From Lingula anatina (Eukaryota > Brachiopoda > Lingulata > Lingulida > Lingulidae): 64,000 nt of DNA. Where the stretch lies: positions 1-64,000 of the forward strand of contig NW_019775523.1 in NCBI RefSeq assembly GCF_001039355.2. Direction: 5' to 3'. Of the stretch, positions 1 through 13,239 are shown piece by piece (the first letter of the stretch is position 1; each line of letters starts with the position of its first letter). The position numbers and the translations under genes were made by a program. The notes below the pieces were generated by a model. That model made no database searches and was not told the DNA's origin. It worked only from the letters and a program-made list of their open reading frames with translations.

Positions 1-68
1 TTTTTAAAGTTTAGATATTTTCATTAATGTTGACACTAAATAGGCCTGTTTCTGTTTTTCCTCTTTTT

Positions 69-148
69 CAAAAACACACGCACACACGTGCTCGCGCGTA
101 CACCCACACACACACACACGCACGGACGCAAACACACACATGCACGAA
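69..148. repeat. CA-rich microsatellite
   Basis: Imperfect run of CA dinucleotides interrupted by CG steps. Simple sequence with no coding potential. Confidence 0.9.
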
Positions 149-850
149 CGGCCTACCAAAAGTATATTTATCTTAAGTAAAAATGAAACTTTTTCTCACA
201 TAGATCAAAGCTCAATTTATGACCTCGTCCGGACTCATTGAAAGGTCGGCCACGTTTGCATTAGAAGGTTACGTCTCCTCACACCTGCCGCGAAGTTGTG
301 TTGCCATGGCGAGCGCGAGGGCCCTCGTGGCGGGTTGAAGAAGGCTGCCATTACCCTAATTGAAGCTTGAAAGATGGCAACAACTTGTTCGTCAGAGCGG
401 CAGAAACTGTAATTTGGGTGCACCAGGTCGTGGAGATCTGGAGAAAAAATCTACTTATAATACCAACGAGTTTAGCCGTCACTTGAAAGACCCTCAGAAG
501 ATCGGGATTTACTTAAAAGCTTTTGGCTGAAAATATTCTCATTTGAGAAAGAGAAAAACAATTTTGGGGGAATTCAGAAGATTCCTGGCCGTTCTATCAG
601 TTATTGCTGTGTATCTCGGTGGTATCTCAGTTCTAGGGTTTTACCTCAGCAGTGGTGTGGACTACAATCTCCGGGTGCCAAGCGTGCATGGCGTTCTCGT
701 GTTTCCGTGATATTCTAATCAAGTTGTGGATAAACAGACTGTTAATATGAAAACAACCACATTAACTTGTGTATTCAGGTTGTCACTGCAGATACTGTGT
801 CTACTTCTTCAGTGAGGATAGAAAGGGTAATAGTTCGTCATAATCCAAGA
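149..850. other. Upstream region of the Ras-like gene
   Basis: No protein-like reading frame is recognisable here. In the Ras-like frame the first ATG after an upstream stop is at 851, so the 5' untranslated part and promoter of that gene should lie in or before this stretch. A CAG at about 777-779 (TATTCAG before GTTGTC) could be a splice acceptor for a leader exon. I see no convincing TATA box. Confidence 0.4.
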
Positions 851-3800
851 ATGGCGGGGGGCGAGGAGAACGGTCGACTCACCTCTGGGGGACGAGACAT
901 GAATATTCTGGTCCTGGGAATGGACGGAGTCGGGAAAACAGGTAATTTTGGTGTTCTCTTACCTGCGCGAATTTTAGAAGTTAACATCTGTATTGCGTTG
1001 ATGTTTTATGGATTAAGGTCGGTTTAAAAGAATAGAAGTCTATTGAAACTGACCGACTGACCACATGTTTTGAATGCAAGTACCTTCCAGGTAGCTGAAA
1101 ACGAGATATCACACCATGGATTTGTCTAAATTTGTTATCAGCTTGTCGGAGGGAATGTAGCTGTCTGATAGCATATCGTAGGCAAACACGGTCTTGTTAA
1201 GTGGATACATACCAGGAGAAAAATCGCGATCATACAAAGTATTTTTATAAACTTTTTTAGACACAGTACAACATTTGGAGCCCAGATCTTGTTTTTACCC
1301 TCAGGCGTGAGAGAGAGCGGGAACAATTATTCTCTTGTGATTTCACACCGGCACAGTGTGAATGGCTGTTTGAATCGTGCTCAGTTAATAAAAGCTAAAA
1401 TGTGGATCTTTTTTCGCTTTTTTTGCGATCATTAATATCTGCAAAACGAGGTTAAATGAACGTATTTGCTTTCTTAAGAGATGCACAGCGGGTTGGAGAA
1501 TTCATTTGAGTTATGTCCATAATGCTTTGGCGGTTTTAACTGTTTCACATGTTTTGGTAATGTGGAATGCAGTTGGAGTTTCGCATACATCTGTACTTAG
1601 AGGTAAACTTGATGTATGATCCTAGAGGCTCGTCTCTGTGAACCTTCTACCGTTAAAGTGCGGAAAAACCAAAAAGAAGACATTACTACGGCCGTTTAAT
1701 AATATACCACTATATCAAAGCATATAAAGACACTGATGAGCACCGTTTTAACTTTAAACCCACTCCAAAGAAAATAAATAGTTTGGTACGCTTACGTATG
1801 TTATACGCAGGTGTGATGGAATTATGTGTAATCGCTCCAAGATTTTGATATGTTTAAAAGTCAACAAAAATGTTGTATACCCACGTGTTGACAGAGTGAG
1901 TTATCTACGGCATCTCTGCTCAATCTGAGAGTTTGAAATTATTTCAGAGAATTATCCCATTTTGTAAAAACAACATCGCACTTGTTTCCACAGTGCAACC
2001 TTCCCACCTCATCTGTGTCCGGAGCATATAGAAGGCACGTGAAGGCACTTGGCTGGCTGTTTTGACACTGGAATACAATGGAACGCGCACTGAGCCCTCC
2101 ACAGGTGAATGTTTTTGAACACACTGGATCCGTTAAGATATTTTTGTAAAAGAGAATAAATATAATAAACTGTTTTATTTTACACTGTTTCGGATGGCCC
2201 ACACATGCACAGCGCGGAAAACGGTGTAAGTTCAGTTGTCTGTACAGGTGCCAGCTTTGGAAAATGCTCTTGAAAAACTGTTTGTTACACATTTATGTCA
2301 AATATAAAGATAAAGACGAGATATGAACCTAAACAGGTGCAGTGGATTATGTGTGAGGATGGGAATGATATCAAGGGCAAAAACAACCATATTTTGAAGA
2401 ATTTAGCGACGGCCATTAATCGGAAACGTAGGTGGAAACCCTAAGGAGAACAATATGGCGAGAAGACCCAAGAATAAATTTCAGGTGTTTACATTTTATT
2501 CTCCGGGTTGCACTGTGCAGAACTTAGTGATTTAATGATTTGTTTGTTTCGTTTTTCATACACAAAAACTTATACCCTTTAAAGTTTTCGTATTTTTGCC
2601 CTGTTTCAAAAGTAACTTTTGTCCGGAGATTGGTCTAATTTTTAGAAAAAAACTGTTAAAAAAGATAATATGTGTAGTATATCTTTTAAAAGTATTGCTC
2701 TGAATAATTTGTCACGTCTTTTTTCTTTATTGTTATAAAACGGGCAAAATAATTAATTTCATTGGGCTTCTACTTTCGTGTATTAGATCAGAGTAGACTT
2801 TTAGTCTAAAAGTTTTAGTCTAAAAGTTTACACAAAAATTTAGCTTAAGTTATTAGTAAATCATGTTGTGCTTGGTCATATACAATCTGTACTTCAGTGT
2901 ATATAATGGCCAAGGCCTACCAGCAATAACAGCAGCTGTCTATCGAGGATTTATTAGCATTTATCGGTAAATGAAAAGGGCGCTGATTCGATCCCCAGCT
3001 TTCCTCACGAACCGATCTAAACAGATGTTAGACGTTATATCGAGCTTTCACATTCCGTTGGTATCGTGCTCTCTTAGCACTCCTTGAAACATTCACCATC
3101 TTATGTCACGCTACCTGACCTCGAGTAAGGATTTTCTTATTACGTGGATTGAAACCTCAACTAAAATGATTTCTTTGAAGCATACCGCATAGTAGCTTTT
3201 TCTCTCTTTATTTGGGGCACTGCGAATGCAAATCATGGCTTGTATAATGTTCAACCCTGTGTTTTTCCAACAGAAGCCAACGCCATCAAAAGCAGGCGTG
3301 GTTCTATCTAACTTGTTTGCCAGCCTAAGGTAGCTCACAGGTTAAAAATAAAATGTTATCTTATATTTTGTTTTTCAGTCTGTTTCTTCCAACGTTGGCC
3401 TACAATACACGCATGCCGTATGTTCGTAAGCATACATGTTTGTACCCTTTCTAACGGTATACTGACTAGTCTTTTCTAATTTTGTTAAGATCTATAACTG
3501 CGTCATTCATTCCATGCAAGTCTCTGACTGATGAGCAGAAAATGCACATCAAAAATATTTTCACCGCCAGGTGTTTCGACCACCAGCTGGCCACTTTCAG
3601 AATTATAAACTAATAAATATTTTTAACATCAGATCCCCCAGAACGACTAATTTCCCAAGTTGTTTTATTTTTAAATGAGAAGAGTTCCCAATGAATTCCA
3701 AAAGGAAATAGCTCTTGCCAGCAAAGCAGGTCTTGAGATGTATCTCCCATTTTATGGCAGTGAAGGTCAATTTCTGCCCAGTACATTTTAGGCCTGCAGA

Positions 3801-6800
3801 GAGCATTAGGGTCTGCACACACTTGGGTTTACACGTGTTTTCACCGCGGCAAAGATGCTGTGATCATGAGGCGCTTATATTCAGTGTAGGTTTTGGAATG
3901 TTCTCCAAGCCTTAATAACGTACCTGCAATACGTGTCATTTAATTTTTCATCGGATGTCGAAATAACTAAACAGGCTGTCATTTAATGAAAAGTAGTATC
4001 ACTCCCCTCTTTTTGAATTTTTATCGCTATTTGCGTACGCGTTAATTGGATCTAAAACTTCGGCAGTAAATTAAGTAGAAAGCTTTGCACTTAGTACTAT
4101 CACAGCGGAACCAGTGTTTCTAAACAAACAAAAAGGAGAAATAGCATTTCGTCTGGCATCAGAAAGTAATCCTTACAACACGGTCCAAAAACCTGCCAAA
4201 TATATCTTACTAACTGTGATCTGGCTGATTAGATCCTCTCTTATACAACTTAGCCGACTTGTTCGCCGATGTTTATCTCACTTTCAGCAGAGATAAATTG
4301 TTGGGTTGCGTTCCTTAGATTGCCAGTTTTTTAGACACCCGTAAGATCTATCTCCTCACAAGAGACAAACTCTTTGTTATTTACATCATAATCTTTATTA
4401 ATGTTTCCTTATTTTTTGCAAAATTATCGCATAGTACAGAAAAGTGCTGAGAAAAAAACAGCGAGGATTAAAATCTACTGAAGATTTCATTTTTTGGCCC
4501 TGGTATAAGGTAAAAATCGAAGCATATCTCGGTACGACACAAAGCCACTGTATCCAACCTTAAGGGCCATTCCCACATATATTTGGATCGTTATATCTCC
4601 CTGGGGAGTCTCACTAAATTGCTATCAACCTTACCGGCTTAAATGTCTGTCATGCATAGTAAAGCTGTTAGGGGGTAAATATCTTTACCCTAGCTGATAC
4701 GGTAGGTGTGACAGACATTTAAGCTGATTTTGATAAATACTTCAGGATGTGTCACAAACGGGCTAAGGGAGAAATGATTAGGTATTTTAATGATCCACGT
4801 CACAGACGTTATGTACAGGCTGTGCTCTGACCCCTGCTGCTCGGTGAGTGCTTTTATAATATTGGAAAGGTTTCCGTTTGATAAATCTCGCGGAATGAAA
4901 TGCAAATCTATAACTTTATTATATTTTCATCCAAAAACGAATCAATTACCATTGCCTACCCTGGGTCCTAGTTGTAAAGAATGGCATAATGAACCACTTA
5001 ACCGTTTCTTACATGACCAGCAGCCTTAAAACCAGCTAAAGGGGTATCCAGAAAAATAAGAAATGCATGGGACTGAAACGAGACTCGGGGTAACCGTTGA
5101 AACGCAGGGTGACGTGGCTCTGATGAGCTTCCTTCCTAACACAGTGTCCGATTCCCGTGGTGAAAGCAATTGAAAGCAAATGTGAAAGACGAAGAACATG
5201 AGTTATATCCATCGGTGTGATCTGCTCGGAAACACTGGGGGAGCAAAGTAGTATTATCAGACCGGAACGCTGTCAGAGCACTTACTGGTGCATCCAGACC
5301 AGCTGATAAACCTGGCTTGGTTTCAGTCTTAATGACGTCACCTGATAACCGTAATTATGTGGCCACTGGATAAAGTATAAACCCCAGCAGAAGACCGAGC
5401 GCTCTTGTCCTATCGCTACCTACTCTTCAACTCTCCTTAACACGAGTTAATTCAGCGGAGAGAGGAGCGGGATGGGGTCAGATGCAATATCCCACTAAGC
5501 ATAGGCTGTTAAACCACGTGTAAATTAATTAGACATCTGTTGATGTCATAAAAACCAGAACCAGGTAAGGTTTCCAGATATCCACGTCTAGAAGCATCCT
5601 TTCCAGGCGAAGCTTTTAGCTGACTGTAATTACCCGGCAGGTTTCGCCAAACATTGCAACTACTTCGTGCTGCGAGGCGGCGGCATTTAACCCTCGGGTT
5701 AGTCTACAGTGGTTGCCTCGTGAAGGTGGCTTAGCACATCGCTAGTTCTAAAAATTCAATATACATGTACCTGTAGTTATGAAATAACACGGTGTTTTGA
5801 AATATAAGTGCTGCGAGGGAAGGCGGGGGGTTAATTATAAAATAAGTTCGTTGCGCTTGTATTTTTAGAGGGGGTTCTTGTTCCAAAATGCCGGTTAATT
5901 ACGTAAACAGTTTTTAACATTTGATAAGAATAAAGTCTATCGTTTCATGGTAAATAAATAATCGAATGACAGAATTATAACATTCAAAGCAGAAGTGATT
6001 GTGATCGCAGGCGAAGAAGGAAACAAAATTCTGTTTTAATGAAAATGATTTCGTGTCTGATATAAAATCTTTGATCATTTTTTTGCCTATGTCTTTCATT
6101 TATGTATGACTTAAATAGAGAAAATTAAGACTTGACGTGAGATAAAATATTTTTCAGATTGACAACACACCGCTGTGAACAATTATCCTCCCCTTCAGCA
6201 GCAGGTCGACACTCAACCCCAATGTCATTAGACTTTAAAGATAAGAAAGTTTACGTTAAATGATCCAAATGCCCTAGCGTATAGCCTGTGTTTTGAGACG
6301 TGTTGAGCTGCCTGTTCATTCGAGACAAAATCCTTCTTTAGCTTAACCTTTTCAATTACTAGGGAAACTAGAGTTACCGAATCCTATATCATTTCTTAGC
6401 AGGAGAAGAGATGTTACCAGCAGCATAAACAACCCTGGGCAAAATATGTATCTAGCCACCACCTGTTATCTTTCTCTGTGCCTAGTCCGCTATAAGTAGA
6501 CGCTACAGAGACAGGCCTGTGTTTTTCCCAATAGATGGACGCAGTTAGCATGTTTTCGCGCCTTGTTTGTCGTTCGTTTTACGCCAAACAGACCAAGCAT
6601 TGCCCAACATTACGCTAACGTTAGTGTGTGTCAGATTGCAGTAGATATGGTCGTGAAAAGACTTGGATATGAAAGCAGACTACATGACATGTATGAGCAC
6701 GGGCACCAGTTTAGTAATAGAACAACAGACGCCATTCGAAATGAGATTTAATGTCAGAAAAAGTTTAATGCTATAAGTATTACGCATTAAGAAAAAAGAA

Positions 6801-9597
6801 ATATATTTCAAGCCGTTATATGAACAGTTTTCATAAAGATACGCTTAGCGTACAGAAGGCAAAAGTCATAGTAATGGTCACTTGCCCAACGTACATCTAG
6901 AAGAAATGAGATACATCTATTAGATGTTTTGAACCGCTTCCAAACCACTCAAGTGCCGTTTTGACCTGTCATAGCAGGATGTCGACTGAAGCTGAAAACA
7001 ATTTGCCTGTTAGCTGTCATTCCCGTTGATCAAGACATCTGAAGCAGTTCGACCTTTAATTAGACAACATTAATCATTTTTTATCGCCTGCTGTACTGCT
7101 TATTAGTTTTAAGATAACAAATAAGACTTAACAATCTCATCGCAAAGCCGCACACGTGATATCGATATAACTGTTGTTTCGTGCTGCTATTTTTTTCTTT
7201 TTTATCTCAAGGTCGACTTTTAACAAGACGTATTATATTCACATTCTGGAACCCGTGTCAAAAACACAATTTAAGAGTTTACTTAACTTAGACGTTTTCG
7301 TGAAGTCAGCTATTTGATATTGATCTAACGTCGTGTGAACGATAAGCCCACCATGAATGTCTTTGATAGAATAAATCGGCTATTGTCACGACTAATAGTA
7401 AATATCATCGTCAAGATAACCACAATCTGCTCTTAAGGCTTTAGTTTAAAACAGAAAGACGAGGAGTTATGATAATTATTATCTATTTAGAAAATTACAA
7501 CCCATCTAAAGGGTTTGGCCCAAGGCACGTGTTGAAATAAATTCTTCGTTCATTTGATTAATATTGTGGCACATTTTCTCCATATTTTCAAAACCGTGTT
7601 TTATGTTATGAAAATGATCCACGTGTTCTATAACTGTAGCACATAGGGTATGTACCTGGAAACGTTTGTTATCGCAATTAAGTATTACACGGTCACCATA
7701 CAGGTACTGGTAAACATTAGTAATCTCACCTGTCACAGTCAGCGAGCACGTCGGCGTCTTCACGGATTTTAAAGATACTGAGGGTCCTTGAAACAAGCGT
7801 TGTCTCCATTAGATTCCAACAGGTCAGGATTTGCGTGACGTAAGCGTGTCAAAATTTAGGACGTTACTTGTCTGAGCAATGGAAACCGGTCCTTTATCAA
7901 ATAGGTTACTTTCTAGTACATAATACCAAACATTAAATATAAATGTCGTATTGGCAACGCGTGACTTTAATATAACACCTCGCCAACTACGAGCTTTTTT
8001 ATCTGTTTTTCCCCTATAATGTCTTATCAAGTTATACGGTAGACGATGAGTTTTCAAACATCACTAACTATATTTTGATAACAAACACATATTAACAAAC
8101 TCGTTATAACAAACATGATTTGTTGCATTAGGTGCACGAATATCTCTCTGATGTAATACATGTATACAAAATATACAAGCTTCTGGACATAAAAACATTT
8201 ACATTTAAATCACATATGCTAGAAACCTCGTTATCGTTTCCATCTATTCAAAAAGTAAATCAATTTACACCCATAATAACTTTTCATTCTGTCAGATATG
8301 TAGAATACCTCTTCTCTCAGTCTTAATTTATGCCAGTGATATCGAGCGCATTGAGTCTTAACGTGGGCACGGAGAGCATTTGTACTAATCTGAAAACATC
8401 ATGTAAACTGATCCCACATTTTTCTCTTTCTAAGAGCCATAATCATCAAACCATGACCTATAGGGCTTTTCTAAAGTCTCATCAACTAATGTTCATGTAC
8501 CAACAAGCGGGCGGACATTTTATCACCTTTCCTACAGTTATTCAGATAAAAAAACTTCCTTCGCTTGTAATCAGATTTCGTTTGATTCACTTTGCATATG
8601 ACCAGATTTTATTTCTCTTTTTCTCAGCTCTGATAGTTCGTTACATTACGAAGAGATACATTGGGGACTACGACCCGTACTCGGAAGCAATGTACACCTC
8701 TAACTCCGTGATTGACGGCAAACCAGTAACCTTGCGGGTGATAGACACAGTCGGTTTGGTAAGGGCTAACACGAGTAATTTATATGGTCGGTTTGGTAAG
8801 GGCTAACACGAGTAATTGATATGGTCGGTTTGGTAAGGGTAATTATATGTCAATTATTAGGGTAAGTTTATAACCTCTGTGTGATAGGTTTGTTTATTGT
8901 TTTAGTGTCTGTGAAAGGTTAAGGTCTACTTGTAGATTATACCTTAAGCATGTCTTACTAAACACAACATGTGTAAAATGATTATTGATAAGTAATGGTG
9001 AGATAAATTATCCATTTTTAAATATTTCTACATGACTATTTACATATATTATTATTATTTTTACTGGATTTGCTCATAAGTTATTAAACTACAGATCGTT
9101 ACCTGATCCCTGGGTCTATATACATTTACAAAGCAATAAATAAGTTATCTCCGTTGCAGGAGAAGAACAGCAAAAGGTCAGAGCAGATAACGTGGGCCGA
9201 TGGGTTCGTGCTGGTTTTCTCTCTCACCTGCAGGAAAAGTTTTGAAGCCGTGAAAAGAATCAAAGAACACATCAATGAACTTAGGCAAGACACAAAGATA
9301 CCCATGATACTTGTCGGAAATAAAGCGGATTTGTCTCACGCCCGCGCGGTCAACCCGGTAGAAACCCGAGGCCTTGCCACGGACTTGCAGTGCCCGATGT
9401 TTGAAACGTCTGCCAGTGATAACTACGGCAGTGTTGTGAACGCCTTTCACGCCCTCTATCGGGAGGTGCGGACAGTACTGAAGCAAAGAGAAAAAGTGAA
9501 AAAGGTGATGCAGAAGCCCGGTATTTCTAAGAAACTCCAAATTGCAAACGCTTTGAGGAATTTACGAGAGTTTCGAATCAGGACCTATACTGTTTGA
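851..9597 (+). CDS. RERG-like Ras-superfamily small GTPase, three exons
   Basis: Exons 851-941, 8628-8758 and 9160-9597 join in frame (phases 1 and 0) to 219 aa. Residues 23-30 are a P-loop (GMDGVGKT), 70-74 the G3 motif (DTVGL), 128-131 the guanine-specificity motif NKAD, and 156-160 ETSAS is G5. The stretch LIVRYITKRYIGDYDP after the P-loop, the WADGFVLVFSL block and the basic tail without a CAAX box match the RERG branch of Ras proteins, cytosolic and not prenylated. Departures from canonical Ras (Ras numbering): Asp at 12, Tyr at 35, Val at 59 and Leu at 61, so GTP hydrolysis and Mg coordination are probably altered. ATG 851 is the first in-frame ATG. Intron 1 is 7.7 kb. Family assignment is confident; partner and pathway are unknown. 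Confidence 0.85.
4563..4765. mobile_element. Foldback MITE-like element, copy 1
   Basis: GGCTTAAATGTCTGTCA at 4636-4652 is matched by its near-perfect reverse complement at 4709-4725, with an inner GGGTAAA/TTTACCC pair at 4673-4690. The left part, including a GGATCGTTATATCTCC block, resembles the foldback element at 62070-62325, so the two are probably one non-autonomous family. Outer ends are approximate. Confidence 0.6.
5333..5564 (+). promoter_or_regulatory. Candidate intronic promoter (CRE + TATA) with possible leader exon
   Basis: A perfect TGACGTCA cAMP-response palindrome lies at 5333-5340 and TATAAA at 5376-5381, 36 bases downstream. A strong donor CAG|GTAAGG follows at 5564/5565. 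Together these look like a promoter and noncoding first exon inside intron 1 of the Ras-like gene. The segment holds no frame that would restore the P-loop, so a transcript from here would either lack the N-terminus or belong to another unit. Inference only. Confidence 0.35.
8748..8840 (+). repeat. 37-bp tandem repeat triplicating the exon 2 splice donor
   Basis: The motif TCGGTTTG|GTAAGGG occurs three times at a 37-base spacing, with candidate GT dinucleotides at 8759, 8796 and 8833. The first donor gives the in-frame junction with exon 3. The second and third add 37 or 74 nt and meet a stop at 8804-8806. Confidence 0.85.
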
Positions 9598-10350
9598 CGA
9601 GTATCTAGATTTTCTTATGTTGAATATAGTGTGGAAATGTTTGATATAAGGCACACTTTCAACGTGGGTTGAAAACTGAGCAGGCCAGGCGGGTTCGAGG
9701 TCTAGGCTTCAAACGACTTAACCAGCTTTTAAGATGACTTTTACCAACATGACATACATGTATTGGAGGCGAGGGTTCACTTTTGTGAAACAAGTCCACT
9801 GGTTCTGAATGGAAGCGTTTTAGAGGATACTGGTAGCATCAGGAATCATAATATTGGTATTTAATTTATTTGCATGTATTCGTTAGTTGAAAGGCAACAC
9901 ATTTGGTCTAAACGCATACATGTGGTCTATGGCATACATGTAGATGTTATCCATAGCAGAATCGAACTTCTAAGTACTTGATTCCATATTAAATTTCAAA
10001 GCCTAAATTCTTATATGCCCTATTAGCACAAGAACAGGAAAACGTCCTTCAGCAGAAAGTCATCCTCTTAAAGAAACGTCAAAACACGTCGGTTTTATGT
10101 TAGTCTTGACGGCTTGACTAAATGAGTGCTGAACCTTCAAGTAAGATTTCAAAGATTTTGTTTCTTGTACAATTTCAGCATCACTTCTGGAAAGAGCTCG
10201 TGACTGGAAACAAATACATGTATATTAGAGAGACAATGGCTGCACTTTTGACGATTATGGAGTGCTGATTGTTTCTATATATATTTTTTATAATTTTGAA
10301 ATATAATTATATTTGTAATATTTTCATCTATGTATTTACATAAATATTCA

Positions 10351-10356
10351 AATAAA
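10351..10356 (+). terminator. Candidate poly(A) signal, Ras-like gene
   Basis: AATAAA hexamer about 750 bases after the stop codon in an AT-rich stretch. Other, weaker candidates lie nearby, so the assignment is tentative. Confidence 0.3.
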
Positions 10357-11494
10357 TATCCTTAGATTGGTGCTTTAAATTTTGAAGTTTTGCTTGAGAA
10401 AAATTGTATAATGTGAAAACAATCAGTAGTACTGTGTAATGTTATTCTATATGCTTAGTTAGAAATCAGTATTAAAGATCATGTTGGAAAGGTAATTTCT
10501 CAGTGTAACTTCGTATTGAGTTAACTGCAAAACGTTTGTGATGTGTTAAATAATTGTTATGGTATTACGTGAAGCACAGACAAACACGAATAGAGTTGTA
10601 AATTTGCATGTGCCTATATTTTAAAATTCTTTTTTCTTTTTTTTTTTTTGCATTTTATTTATTATTTATCTACATTTTTCGGTAATGAGGGGAGAGTACT
10701 TATAAAGTAATTTTTATGTCATATCGTCCCAAGTATAGATATAATTATCACCATCTTTGATATTTTCTGATCTGCTAATTTATCCGTTATTATGTTAAAT
10801 AGATGGTTGCTATAGTAACCTGTGTACATTAACTTTCCCAGTACTAGAATATACATGCAAAAAGTTAACGAACCTTGGAGTTGGGCCATCAAAAAACAGG
10901 GCGGCAAATTTATCACCTTGAGAGAGTTATGTCCTCTATACACGAGAGAAAATGACAGGTTTGTCTTAGGGACATCATGATCTCGCGCACGTTCATCTCA
11001 TCATCACCTCACGCACGCATGCACACACAAACACACAGCGACATAATCACAATCTTATTCTCCAAAAACAACTGCAGATTAATTTCTATTAATCTTTAAT
11101 TGAGGGTGTTTCAAACACAATTGAGGTCCTCCGACCAGCACTTCCTCGACTTTGTTAAATAACTATAGACTAACATCTGTCATTTTGTTTTGGACAAGCG
11201 GTGGAAGGTGAGGTTCTGTCTTAAAATTTGGCCTAGATACGCCCAGTGTCGCTTACAGCGTTTTTTTTCTTTTTTTAACAAGGTTCTTTTATCCAGAAAA
11301 TGTCAGTCAGTACACTGCAGACCACACCACAAACGTCTTGAAATATTATACTTTCAAATAAGTTTGGATATGATAATTACAGCGTGCATTTTTTTTTTTG
11401 TAAAGGGAAACGAATACCATATTGACCGAGAAAGAGATATATATACATATCATATTAATTTCCATTTTATACGTTTACTTATAATAATGATAAA

Positions 11495-11527
<33 letters not shown>
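11495..11527. repeat. ATT microsatellite
   Basis: About eleven tandem ATT units. Confidence 0.9.
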
Positions 11528-13239
11528 CTTACAGTGTATCTCACAGATATCAAAATGGCAGGAAAGACCATTACTGAACTGCTCGCAAGATGATTAGAAT
11601 CATTACTCTTTTCTTACTTTTCGGTTGCATGGAGTGAAAGTCACAAAAGCCAATATTCTAAATAATCACCGCAAACTATTACATGTGCCACGCTTTAAAG
11701 CTACATTTAAATTCATGTTTTGCCTCAAAGCCTTGCCAAATCCCACCACAGTTTAAAAAAGTGTAACTCAGAAAAATAACAAAGGGTATCCTGAAAAATG
11801 TTGTAAGAACGGATTTTCTGCTTTAATTTCAAGCCACCAACAACCCTCAACTGTCTTACTACCATATATGGGAGTAAGAGTGACGATTGTGCAGTGCTGC
11901 ATAGTGTCACGTACTTCAGCCGACCTTAATGAACTGGAGGGCCAAAAAAGACGCTGTTTTAAAGATTTTTTTGTGGCTGAATGAGAGATAAACTTGTGGT
12001 TAATATGCCTAACTGGGAATCCACGTTCGCCTTATTTGTTTCGTTAATATAAACGACGAACGTGAAGCAACATTAGCAATATAAGTCAAACTCCAGTAAC
12101 ACTCCACCAGAGACCAGCAAATTCTCGCTGGACAGTACAGAAATGTGTACAAAATTTGCTGTAAATATCTCGTGAAATAACCCTCTCTGTGGGCCTGTGT
12201 TTCCCAGTGTCCGGTCATCACGGCTTAACGTTTCTCCGTTTACAGAATAAGTCTGTTAATAAGGCAGTGCCATGCGACTCTTAGACGGGGCGCAGAGCCT
12301 TTGATTGTGAAATATAAGTACATCTTGCACTTTGGGAAACAGTCCAAGTATGCATATCAAAATTTTGCCAAGTTACCTTTGAACGATTTCAATATAAATA
12401 ATCCAAAGTACATCGCGTTATAAGAGAATCTATAAACGTTTAACGATGCACGTCCCTCTTGTTTTCCTCGGATGGAATGTTTTGCTGTCAAAGTAAAGGA
12501 TATTAAAAATGACACGCGACATATTTATTCTAAATTTAATAGCCTCTTTTAAATTTAGATTTGAACGCTTTGTTATGCTTTACCTGAAACCGCGACAACA
12601 GGGGTGAAAGATGGCGTAAATAAACAGAACGTGAATCGATTTAACCTTTTCTCTTTAATCTTATCAAGTTCAAGGACTTAAAGCTGGCGTCACTTCTTGG
12701 TGTTTGTACATGTATTTATCTGTAGCTATACACAACAAATCTATGTAGATGTATTATTCATCAAAATAAACGTCTTCTGCATGATGATTTCAAATATTTT
12801 GCAAAACAAATATCTTGCAATGAAAATGTTTACTTGAGTTTCAGTTATTCCACAATCTTTATAATTACATTATGAAAACAAGACATTAATTTTGAGGGTT
12901 ATTTCACCAGTAGATGAATAAAGAAGCATGTTCCGCCACATTTATCATTTGACATACAGGTGAATAAACCACATTTGTCCCATCGTTTTTTTTTCTTTTT
13001 GAAAAACGATAGTTAAATAGAAGCAGTTTCGGTGTGCCAATCTGAAAATAAATATATAATGGAACAGGTGTCAAACAAAAGGACACCCTCTAGAATGGAA
13101 AGAGTCGAGGAAGCATTCTCTGTGTGAATATTTGCAGGTTATGTCAAACAATGTGTTAATGATTATGAAAAAGCACATAGCGGTACTGGATGACACGTTT
13201 GAAACATGGTATTTTGGCCGATTCTTTACACAGAAATTG

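Larger units (their letters stand above)
942..8627 (+). other. Intron 1 of the Ras-like gene
   Basis: Begins GTAATT and ends TTTTTCTCAG. It is AT-rich and carries a foldback element near 4.6 kb and a promoter-like segment near 5.35 kb. A short direct repeat of TTTTAGTCTAAAAG lies near 2.81 kb. A 96-codon minus-strand frame at 7506-7796 has mixed composition but matches nothing I recognise. I see no other gene. Confidence 0.6.

Noticed and set aside
64-148. Alternating purine-pyrimidine CA/CG tract as a regulatory Z-DNA element
   Set aside because: Simple microsatellite; nothing in the sequence supports a function.
2985-3012. GATTCGATCCCCAGC resembling a tRNA B box
   Set aside because: No A box, acceptor stem or cloverleaf could be found around it.
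7506-7796. 96-codon minus-strand frame inside intron 1 of the Ras-like gene
   Set aside because: Composition is plausible but no family, splice context or second copy supports it.
9685-9712. GGGTTCGAGGTCTAGGC resembling a tRNA T-arm
   Set aside because: No matching A box or paired stems, so not a tRNA gene.
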